NCBI GenBank assembly: GCA_020849935.1
Contig: JADZFJ010000253.1
Coordinates: 1 to 17,490 of the forward strand
Direction of reading: 5' to 3'
From: Crocinitomix sp.
GTDB taxonomy: Bacteria > Bacteroidota > Bacteroidia > Flavobacteriales_D > Crocinitomicaceae
DNA: 17,490 bases
The notes beneath the pieces are model-generated. The model saw only the letters and a program-made list of their open reading frames with translations. It was not told the origin of the DNA and did not search any database. The position numbers and the translations under genes were made by a program. Positions 1-7,938 of the stretch are shown here, one piece after another. Each line of letters begins with the position of its first letter. Position 1 is the first letter of the stretch.

Positions 1-3000
1 ACATTACTTCTTAAACTATTACCACCGTGAACATTATGACGAAGGTATGAAAACCATGCCGATCGTTAATTCGCCTGTTAACATTACTAAAATTGAGGTC
101 TGGGTCACCAACCGAATTAACCGGGTAGAAGATACTCGTAACATTATTGCGTTTACGGATTTAGGTGAAGGTCGACTGGCAAATCTTGAAGGTGGTCCAG
201 TTATTCTTGGAGCAAATGATTATCCAAATAACGATGTAAATAATCTTTATTCGACTGTTGCAGGTAGCCCCGACGTGAGAAATTTCTCAAATGCCGTGAC
301 CTTTCTTTCAACTTTTTCTGGATCTCCTGGTCCATTCGAACAATCTGTTCATTATGAAAAGGTTGAAAATGCGAGACGTTTGAGCGACCAAGAATATACT
401 TACAGTGCGCAATTGGGATTTGTCTCTTTAAAATCACCACTTAATCAAGATGAAGTTTTAGCAGTAGCATATCAATATACCTTGAATGGCAGAACCTTTC
501 AAGTAGGAGAATTTTCTACGGATGTTCCCGTTGAGGCTGGGTCAAAAAGTGCACTTATCTTAAAATTACTTAAACCAACCATTATCAACCCACGGAATAA
601 AACTTGGGATTTGATGATGAAAAACGTCTATTCAATTGGTGCTTATCAAGTAAGTGAAGGTGATTTTACCTTTGATGTTTGGTACAACAACCCACTCACC
701 AGTGTAAATATCAATTACCTTCCTTATGATGGTGTGGATGATATTTTGTTAATGCAACAATTGGATTTAGACCGATTGAACTTAAATAAAGAGGTTTATT
801 CCGATGGACGTTTTGATTTTATTGGAATCGAATACAGTGGCAATCGTGCGATTAATGGTGGTACGGTTGATCCAAAAACTGGAAGGGTCTATTTTACAAC
901 CATCGAACCATTTGGTCAAACTTTGCGTCAAAAATTAAATGCAAGTGGGTCGCTCGCGCCTATCCAAGTGAATGGAATCGTTTTTGACGAATTGTATGAT
1001 TCTACTAAAACGGCTGCGCAACAGCTTCCTAGTAAAAATAGATTTTTGTTAAAGGGAAGTTATAAATCATCGGTCAGTTCCGAGATCTCTTTAAATACGC
1101 TGAATGTTCCAGAAGGAAGTGTCACCGTAACCGCTGGCGGTGCAAAATTAGTTGAAGGGGTGGATTATACCGTCGATTATAATTTGGGTCGTGTCAAGAT
1201 TTTGAACCAAGGTATTTTAGAAGCTCAAACGCCGATTAAAGTTCAATTGGAGAGTAATTCCCTTTTTGGATTTCAATCCAAGTCGCTCGTTGGAGCGCAT
1301 TTTAATTACGAAATAAACAAAGACTTTAATGTTGGTGCCACCGTAATGAATCTTACGGAAAAACCGCTAACACAAAAGGTAAATATCGGGGATGAACCAG
1401 TCAGTAATACAGTTTTAGGTACGGATATTAGTTTTAGACGTGAAGCACCGTTTTTAACAAAAATGGTCGATTTCTTGCCTGTAATCAGTACGAAAGAAAA
1501 ATCTACCATTACGGCGTATGGCGAGTTCGCCTACTTAATTCCTGGAACGCAGCGCGCCATTAGTAAAGAAGGAATTTCATACATTGATGGGTTTGAAGGA
1601 AGTCAAAGTGCCATCGACATCAAACAGTTTCAAACCTGGAGATTGGCCTCAATTCCTCAAGGTCAACCGGATTTATTCCCTGAAAGTTCCATTAAAGTGG
1701 GAACACAAGCTGGATTTAATCGTTCTCATTTGGCTTGGTATCAAGTTGATGCATCTACTTTTTATCAAGATGCAGGGATCACTCCAGATCATATTCAAGG
1801 CAACGCAAATATTTTGGAAAACTCGCAAATGCGACAGTTGAAACAAAACGAACTTTTCCCTCAACAACAACCTCCACAAGGTACTCTCAATAATATTCCT
1901 GTCTTGGATTTAGCTTATTATCCGAAAGAAAGAGGTCCTTATAATTATGATACAACGACATCAAAGATCGAAACGGACGGTACATTTAACAACCCAGAAG
2001 ATCGTTGGGCTGGAATTATGCGTGCATTGACTACCACAAATTTTGAAACAGCAAATATTCAGTTTATTCAGTTTTGGATGCTTGACCCATTCAACAATGA
2101 TGCAACCGATTCTTTGACCAAAAACATGTCAGGTGGTGATTTGTATTTTAACCTCGGGAATATTTCAGAAGACATTTTACCTGATTCACGAAAAAGTTTT
2201 GAAAATGGTCTCCCAACTGGTGCGGTCTACGATCCATTAGTTTATGATACAACGTCTTGGTCAGTAATTTCAAATCAGCAAGTGATTGTGAATGCATTCG
2301 ACAATAATACTGCATCAAGAGAATTTCAAGATGTTGGGTTGGACGGCTTGGGTAACAATGACGAAAAATCTGTTTTTACCTCGTTTATGAATTGGGTGAA
2401 TTCAAGTTCGATGACAGCAACGGCAAAAGCGCAACTAAATGCCGATCCATCTTCTGACAATTTCACCTATTACCGAGATGATCGAGCTGATCAGCAAGAA
2501 TATGATATTTTACGCCGGTATAAATATTTTAACGGGATGGAAGGAAATTCTGCCACCCCAGAACAATCTGCCTTAATTAACGCCGAAGGATATCCAACCA
2601 GAGGAACGCAAAATCCGGATATTGAAGATTTAAATGTGGACAACAACTTAAGCGAATCTGAAAGTTATTTCCAATACCGCGTGAGTTTGCGACCAAATGA
2701 CATGAAAGTTGGGGAAAACTTTATCACCAACGAATTTGAAGTAAAAGTAAATGAGGACGGAAAAACGGAAAAATGGTACCAATTCAAAATTCCGATCGAA
2801 AGTCCAGAAGCGGTAATCAATGGAATTTCTGATTTCAGATCAATTCGTTTTATGCGAATGTTCATGAATAATTTTGATCACGAAGTGGTATTGCGATTTG
2901 CGCGATTAGAATTAGTCAGAGGAGAATGGAGAAAATACCTCTATAACTTAAACGAACCGGGTGAAATTGTCCAAGATGATCCAAATTCGACTGAGTTTAA

Positions 3001-6000
3001 TTTGGCTGCTGTCAACCTTGAAGAGAACGAGGGTAAAGAACCAGTTGGATACTTATTGCCTCCAGGAATTTTGCGTGAGCAAGACAATGGATCTATCAAT
3101 TTAAGACAATTAAACGAACAATCTCTTTCCATGGAAGTGTGTGGATTGAAGGATGGTGAAGCAAGGGCATCCTATAAAAATGTTCAATTTGACGTCAGGT
3201 CCTACAAGAAAATCAAAATGTTTGTCCACGGTGAACAGCAACAGCGGGATGGCTGGGTCGAACCTGATCTGCAGAATGATCAGTTAACGGTTTTTATTCG
3301 TTTAGGAACTGATTTTGAGGACAATTATTATGAATTCGAGGTCCCACTGAAAGTGACCCCGTGGAAAACGACCGCGATTGTTGCGAACGAAGAAATTATT
3401 TGGCCACCTGCAAATGATATGATTATTGTCTTAGATTCACTGCTAAATCTAAAAATTAGAAGAGATAAGGCTGGATTACCGACGAATGTGGAGCAAGTAA
3501 TGAATTTGCCAGCGGACGAGAATGGGGTGGTGAAACGAATTAAGGTCAAAGGGAATCCAAATATGCAAGGGTTAAAAACCATCATGATTGGTGTCAGAAA
3601 CCCAAGTAAAGATTCAAATCACCCTTGGATGTACGCCGAAGATGGATTGGATAAATGTGCCGAAGTTTGGGTGAACGAGTTGCGCTTGACTGATTTTGAT
3701 CAATCTGGTGGATGGGCATCTACTGCACGTGTGAACATGCAATTGGCCGATTTTGCAAGTGTAAATCTCGCCGGAAATTATTCTACTCCGAATTGGGGAA
3801 GTATTGAGAAAAAAGTGAGTGAACGTCAACGTGATACGCGAATGGGATTTGATGCCTCATCTAACCTCGAACTTGGACAATTTCTCGGCCGTAAAGTCAA
3901 CCTCCAAATTCCTTTTTATATAGGTTATTCAACCACCGTTATCGAACCGGAGTTTGACTTACTTTCGCCAGATGTGCGTTTAAAGAATTATGACCTCGAA
4001 ACTAGGAAAGAAAGGGCACAAATTTCTAGAAATGTCCTCACAAGGCGTTCCTATAACTTTACCAATGTCCGGCGGGAAAGGCCTTCCGGAAAAGAAGTTC
4101 GCCCTTGGGATCTTGAAAACTGGTCGGGAAGTTATTCGTATAATGAACTTTATAAGCGCGACATTAATACGGAGTATGACATCACAAAAACGTATCGCGG
4201 TGGACTGACGTATGTTTATTCGATTAAACCACTTTTAGTAGAACCTTTTAGCAAAATCGAATTTTTGAGTAAATCTCCTTGGTTTGGGTTGATTAAAGAC
4301 TTTAATTTTAATATTGGTCCAAAATCGATGAGCTTTAATACGGATCTCAATCGAATGTATAATCAACGGCTTAATAGAGATGTCTTAACCTCAGATTTTG
4401 TCTTTCGTCCAACTTACTTGAAAAATTTTACATGGACTCGGAACTATGATTTAAAATACGATCTGTCAAAAAATATCAAGTTTTCATTTACCGCCACAAA
4501 CCGGGCAATTATTCTTGAACCAGGTGGGATTATTGACAAAAAGGCGACGCAAGATTCTGATTTGAATGCATATAATAATTATCAACTCTACAAATCAAGT
4601 ATTCGAAGTGCATTTGAACCGTTTGATGGAGATTCAATTCGCTTAGGTGGTTATACCCTCAATTACGGACACACGTATGATTTTTCATACAAGGTTCCTT
4701 TGGATAAATTTCCTTTGACAAATTGGCTCAGCGCAAATGTCACACTTAGAAGTAGTTATGATTGGCAACGGGCACCTCTTTCGTTACCTGAAATTGGTAA
4801 CACGATTCAGAATTCAAGAAATTTCTCTATCAACGGTCAAGTTAATATGGTGACGTTATATAACAAAGTACCGTACTTGAAAAAAATCAACACGCAAGGA
4901 ACAGGCGGTCGTGGAGGAAGACAAGATGTAGCCGACAATAAACAATCTGGTGATAGCGGTTCAGGTCAAAATAAACCGCAAGACGACAAGAAAAAACCAG
5001 AAGATGACAAGAAAGAGGGAGAAGAAGCAGAACACAAGGAAGATGAAGAGAAGAAAAAGAAACGTGAAGGTGTTCACCCAGTTTTAATGACCACAGGTCG
5101 TTTGGTGATGTCGTTCAGAAACCTATCTTTTACCTATACTGAAACAGATGGAATGTTATTGCCAGGTTTTGCAGGGGAAACAACTATTCTTGGAATGGAC
5201 AATTTTGGAGCTCCGTCATTTGCATTTGCTTCAGGAAGACAAAATAGAGATTTATTAGGTCGTCCAACGGATGCTTGGGGTGGATATGATTCATTTGCTC
5301 CGTTTGCAGCCAACAATGGATGGTTAGTTGCCAATTCAGCGCTTAATATTCTGGCGACCAATGCACATTCGCAAACAATTAATGGTCGTGCAGCATTCGA
5401 ACCGTTTAAAGATCTTAAAATTAACATCACAGTTGATCGGAAATTTACGGAGAATGAAAATAGCTATTATCGTTATAATGACACTTTAATCTCTCCAACT
5501 CAAGGTGATTGGGAATATCAAAACCGTGTAAATGGTGGATCGCTCAATTTCTCTACCATTACATGGAAAACTGCTTTCCAAAAAATTGATACTACCTACA
5601 GTGCAGCATTTGAAGATTTAAGAGCAGCAAGAAAAGGTGTATCTAAACAATTAGGAGAGGCAAATGGTTCGGTTTTAGGCGATGATGGTTATTACGATGG
5701 TTTTGGCGAAAATCAACAAGATGTCTTAATTGGATCTTTCTTGGAGGCTTATACAGGTCGTGGTTCTGAAAATAAATTCTTTGATGCGTTTAAAGCCATT
5801 CCATTGCCAAATTGGGATGTTCGCTACGATGGACTGTCGAAATTTGATTTCATGAAAGATTACGTACGTAATTTCTCGATTACGCATGCTTATCGATCAA
5901 CAGTTTCGATTTCGAATTTCCAAACTAACTTGGGTGCCTTTGACTTCATGGGTAATCAAGTGCGAGATGTTTCGGACAATTTTATTGCTTCAAGACAAGT

Positions 6001-6493
6001 TCAAAGTATCACCATTTCTGAGCAATTTGCGCCTTTCTTAGGGGTGGATGCGACTTGGATTGTAGGAGAAAATGGTTTATTGACGAAATTTGAATACAAA
6101 CGCGATCGAACACTTTCTTTAAATGTTAGTAACCTTCAAATTCTTGAAATGCAAGGGAAAGAGTGGGTGATTGGATCCGGTTATAAATTTTCTAAAGTGA
6201 AATTACCATTTAAAATTATGGGTAAAACACCAGAAAGTGATTTGACCTTACGTTTTGATTTGTCCATCAGAAATAACATTACCATTAACCGAAGTATTAT
6301 CGAAAACAGCCAACAAATTACCTCTGGGCAAGATATGTATTCGATTAAGTCGAGAATTGATTACAATGTTGGTCCAAACTTGAATGTGGCGCTTTATTTT
6401 GATCGTGTGGTGAATAAACCGCAACTTTCTACGGCATTTGACACAGCGAATACTAGTGCAGGTGTGTCGTTGCGATTCAATTTAGCGCAATAA
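1..6493 (+). CDS. sprA: T9SS outer-membrane translocon SprA (Sov), 5'-truncated by the window
   Basis: SprA is the giant outer-membrane beta-barrel through which T9SS cargo crosses, needed for gliding and adhesin secretion in Flavobacterium. The frame is open from base 2 with no start, so the ATG at 47 is internal; 2163 codons remain, against about 2400 residues in known SprA, so roughly the first 240 lie upstream. Visible support: the motif EVWVTNR near nt 92-112 and its counterpart EVWVNELRLTDFD near nt 3662-3700, matching the two copies of the SprA N-terminal-type domain; long aromatic/polar alternating stretches typical of beta strands; and a terminal SLRFNLAQ like an outer-membrane barrel C-terminus. 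A Lys/Glu/Asp-rich segment of about 57 residues (nt 4898-5068) interrupts the barrel before the conserved part containing LPGF. The frame is intact. A GNAT gene follows after 14 bp. Family assignment is very secure. Confidence 0.96.
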   Translation, partial: HYFLNYYHREHYDEGMKTMPIVNSPVNITKIEVWVTNRINRVEDTRNIIAFTDLGEGRLANLEGGPVILGANDYPNNDVNNLYSTVAGSPDVRNFSNAVTFLSTFSGSPGPFEQSVHYEKVENARRLSDQEYTYSAQLGFVSLKSPLNQDEVLAVAYQYTLNGRTFQVGEFSTDVPVEAGSKSALILKLLKPTIINPRNKTWDLMMKNVYSIGAYQVSEGDFTFDVWYNNPLTSVNINYLPYDGVDDILLMQQLDLDRLNLNKEVYSDGRFDFIGIEYSGNRAINGGTVDPKTGRVYFTTIEPFGQTLRQKLNASGSLAPIQVNGIVFDELYDSTKTAAQQLPSKNRFLLKGSYKSSVSSEISLNTLNVPEGSVTVTAGGAKLVEGVDYTVDYNLGRVKILNQGILEAQTPIKVQLESNSLFGFQSKSLVGAHFNYEINKDFNVGATVMNLTEKPLTQKVNIGDEPVSNTVLGTDISFRREAPFLTKMVDFLPVISTKEKSTITAYGEFAYLIPGTQRAISKEGISYIDGFEGSQSAIDIKQFQTWRLASIPQGQPDLFPESSIKVGTQAGFNRSHLAWYQVDASTFYQDAGITPDHIQGNANILENSQMRQLKQNELFPQQQPPQGTLNNIPVLDLAYYPKERGPYNYDTTTSKIETDGTFNNPEDRWAGIMRALTTTNFETANIQFIQFWMLDPFNNDATDSLTKNMSGGDLYFNLGNISEDILPDSRKSFENGLPTGAVYDPLVYDTTSWSVISNQQVIVNAFDNNTASREFQDVGLDGLGNNDEKSVFTSFMNWVNSSSMTATAKAQLNADPSSDNFTYYRDDRADQQEYDILRRYKYFNGMEGNSATPEQSALINAEGYPTRGTQNPDIEDLNVDNNLSESESYFQYRVSLRPNDMKVGENFITNEFEVKVNEDGKTEKWYQFKIPIESPEAVINGISDFRSIRFMRMFMNNFDHEVVLRFARLELVRGEWRKYLYNLNEPGEIVQDDPNSTEFNLAAVNLEENEGKEPVGYLLPPGILREQDNGSINLRQLNEQSLSMEVCGLKDGEARASYKNVQFDVRSYKKIKMFVHGEQQQRDGWVEPDLQNDQLTVFIRLGTDFEDNYYEFEVPLKVTPWKTTAIVANEEIIWPPANDMIIVLDSLLNLKIRRDKAGLPTNVEQVMNLPADENGVVKRIKVKGNPNMQGLKTIMIGVRNPSKDSNHPWMYAEDGLDKCAEVWVNELRLTDFDQSGGWASTARVNMQLADFASVNLAGNYSTPNWGSIEKKVSERQRDTRMGFDASSNLELGQFLGRKVNLQIPFYIGYSTTVIEPEFDLLSPDVRLKNYDLETRKERAQISRNVLTRRSYNFTNVRRERPSGKEVRPWDLENWSGSYSYNELYKRDINTEYDITKTYRGGLTYVYSIKPLLVEPFSKIEFLSKSPWFGLIKDFNFNIGPKSMSFNTDLNRMYNQRLNRDVLTSDFVFRPTYLKNFTWTRNYDLKYDLSKNIKFSFTATNRAIILEPGGIIDKKATQDSDLNAYNNYQLYKSSIRSAFEPFDGDSIRLGGYTLNYGHTYDFSYKVPLDKFPLTNWLSANVTLRSSYDWQRAPLSLPEIGNTIQNSRNFSINGQVNMVTLYNKVPYLKKINTQGTGGRGGRQDVADNKQSGDSGSGQNKPQDDKKKPEDDKKEGEEAEHKEDEEKKKKREGVHPVLMTTGRLVMSFRNLSFTYTETDGMLLPGFAGETTILGMDNFGAPSFAFASGRQNRDLLGRPTDAWGGYDSFAPFAANNGWLVANSALNILATNAHSQTINGRAAFEPFKDLKINITVDRKFTENENSYYRYNDTLISPTQGDWEYQNRVNGGSLNFSTITWKTAFQKIDTTYSAAFEDLRAARKGVSKQLGEANGSVLGDDGYYDGFGENQQDVLIGSFLEAYTGRGSENKFFDAFKAIPLPNWDVRYDGLSKFDFMKDYVRNFSITHAYRSTVSISNFQTNLGAFDFMGNQVRDVSDNFIASRQVQSITISEQFAPFLGVDATWIVGENGLLTKFEYKRDRTLSLNVSNLQILEMQGKEWVIGSGYKFSKVKLPFKIMGKTPESDLTLRFDLSIRNNITINRSIIENSQQITSGQDMYSIKSRIDYNVGPNLNVALYFDRVVNKPQLSTAFDTANTSAGVSLRFNLAQ

Positions 6494-6507
6494 TCAATTC
6501 TTTAGAG

Positions 6508-6972
6508 ATGGGTGGAAATCCAATTGAGGTGCGTCCTGCTACCCTGGAAGATCTGCCAACGGTTCATCGGTTAATTGTCGAATTAGCGGTGTATGAAAAT
6601 GCCCCTGACGAAGTCACAAATTCCCTCGAAAATTTAATCGAAGATGGGTTTGGACCTACGCCCGCTTATAGCTGCCTTGTGGCAACAAATCAAAACGAAG
6701 TGATTGGATTTGCCCTCTATTACATAAGTTATTCAACTTGGAAAGGTAAATGTGTGTATTTAGAAGATTTCCTAGTAACAGAAGCTTGGAGACGAAGAGG
6801 TGTTGGAAAAATCCTCTTTGAGGCCGTTCATCAACAGGCCATTTTAATGAATGCTAAACGGTTCGAATGGCAAGTGTTGGATTGGAATACTCCAGCCATT
6901 AATTTTTACAAAAAGTATCAAGTAGAAATGGATCGCTCGTGGATTGATTGCAAGCTAGTGCTCCCGTCGTAA
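6508..6972 (+). CDS. GNAT family N-acetyltransferase (diamine/SSAT-like)
   Basis: A single-domain acetyl-CoA-dependent N-acetyltransferase of 154 aa, a normal length for the family. It opens with the strand/helix EVRPATLEDLP (residues 7-17); YLEDFLV (84-90) precedes the acetyl-CoA pyrophosphate-binding loop RRRGVGK (95-101), which fits the R/Q-x-x-G-x-G/A signature, and WQVLDWNTPAINFYKK (121-136) is the motif B region with the late Tyr (134). The pattern, especially STWKG (76-80), YLEDFLV and LDWN, resembles spermidine/spermine (SSAT-like) acetyltransferases; a polyamine, thialysine or other small amine substrate is inference. The start ATG lies 14 bp after the sprA stop, so it is probably read on the same transcript. 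Its last 18 bp overlap the convergent prenyl synthase gene. Cytoplasmic; no signal peptide. Confidence 0.92.
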   Translation: MGGNPIEVRPATLEDLPTVHRLIVELAVYENAPDEVTNSLENLIEDGFGPTPAYSCLVATNQNEVIGFALYYISYSTWKGKCVYLEDFLVTEAWRRRGVGKILFEAVHQQAILMNAKRFEWQVLDWNTPAINFYKKYQVEMDRSWIDCKLVLPS

Positions 6973-7926
6973 CAGAAAATCAGCCAAATTATATAAAGGT
7001 TGCTTTTTTTCGGTAGGCAGTGAGATGTGATTTAGTTTTTCAATGGCTAAATCATGATAATAATTCATTTTTTCAATGGCTTTATTTTCGATGTCCAATG
7101 CGCTGTAAAGCATTTTAACCCCCTCAATTTTTAGTTGTTGATCACTCTCAGAAAAAAGCTGTTGAAATTTTTCTTTTTGGAAGGCATCAGCATCTTCTAA
7201 AGCACGCAAAAGCAAATATGTTTTTTTATTGGCAAGGATATCTCCCCCAACTTGTTTTCCAAATTTATTAATGTCCGCATAGACATCAAGGATATCATCT
7301 TGAATTTGAAATGCAAGGCCTAAATTTATTCCAAAATCATATAAATCTTGTGCATCAGATTCGGATGCCCCGCCGATAATAGCCCCCATTTTTAAACTGC
7401 ATCCCAATAAAACAGCCGTTTTAAACGCAATCATTTGGACGTATTGATCGATGGTTACATTGGTAGCGGTTTCGTAATCCATGTCCATTTGTTGCCCTTC
7501 ACAAACCTCAATCGCCGTTTGATTGAAGACAGAAATTAATTTCCCCAATAATTCAGATGGATAATGATTCAGTTGCTTGTAAGCTTCAATTAAAAGGGTA
7601 TCACCACTTAGAATGGCAATGTTTTCGCCCCATTTTGAATGCACCGTTTCTTTGCCTCTTCGCAAAGGTGCCGCATCCATTATGTCGTCGTGGATTAAGG
7701 TAAAATTGTGAAAAAGTTCGACGGCCAAGGAGGCGTGTTTTGCACGTCTATAATCGCCGCTAAATAGCTCTGAACCCATCAAGGTCAAAATTGGACGCAT
7801 GCGTTTTCCTCCAATCGATAAAAAGTAGTTGATTGGTTCGTATAATTGTGCCGGCGAGGTAGGAAGTTTAAATTCCTCGATCGCCAAATCCATAAAATTT
7901 TGGTATGCAGTAAGTTGATTGGTCAT
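6955..7926 (-). CDS. Polyprenyl (isoprenyl) diphosphate synthase, trans type
   Basis: This enzyme condenses isopentenyl diphosphate with an allylic diphosphate to build linear isoprenoids for quinones, carrier lipids or carotenoids. The 323-aa protein has the family hallmarks: GGKRMRP (39-45), first Asp-rich motif DDIMD (80-84) followed by RRG (89-91), FQIQDD with the second Asp-rich motif DDILD (210-214), and GKQVGGD...KKTYL (223-238). The Asp residues, Arg pair and Lys residues needed for Mg2+ and diphosphate binding are present. Residue -5 before the first motif is Phe75; in archaeal-type GGPP synthases a bulky residue here limits chain length, so a C15-C20 product is plausible but unproven. 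The ATG is 12 bp after the RND transporter stop, in an A-rich context (taaaaaATG), so it is probably translated from the same mRNA. The gene ends inside the tail of the opposing GNAT gene. Confidence 0.95.
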   Translation of the reverse strand: MTNQLTAYQNFMDLAIEEFKLPTSPAQLYEPINYFLSIGGKRMRPILTLMGSELFSGDYRRAKHASLAVELFHNFTLIHDDIMDAAPLRRGKETVHSKWGENIAILSGDTLLIEAYKQLNHYPSELLGKLISVFNQTAIEVCEGQQMDMDYETATNVTIDQYVQMIAFKTAVLLGCSLKMGAIIGGASESDAQDLYDFGINLGLAFQIQDDILDVYADINKFGKQVGGDILANKKTYLLLRALEDADAFQKEKFQQLFSESDQQLKIEGVKMLYSALDIENKAIEKMNYYHDLAIEKLNHISLPTEKKQPLYNLADFLLRREH

Positions 7927-7938
7927 TTTTTAAGCTGA

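Noticed and set aside
47..49. ATG at 47 as the start of the first gene
   Set aside because: The frame is open back to base 2 with SprA-like residues (HYFLNYYHREHYDEG), so the real start is upstream of the window.
3690..3706. Second FNR-like stretch (TGATTTTGATCAA)
   Set aside because: It lies within the sprA coding sequence, has an imperfect left half, and the codons there encode a conserved SprA motif.
5134..5430. 98-codon - strand frame inside sprA, with similar shorter ones throughout sprA
   Set aside because: Antisense shadow of a strongly conserved coding region; no promoter or family resemblance.
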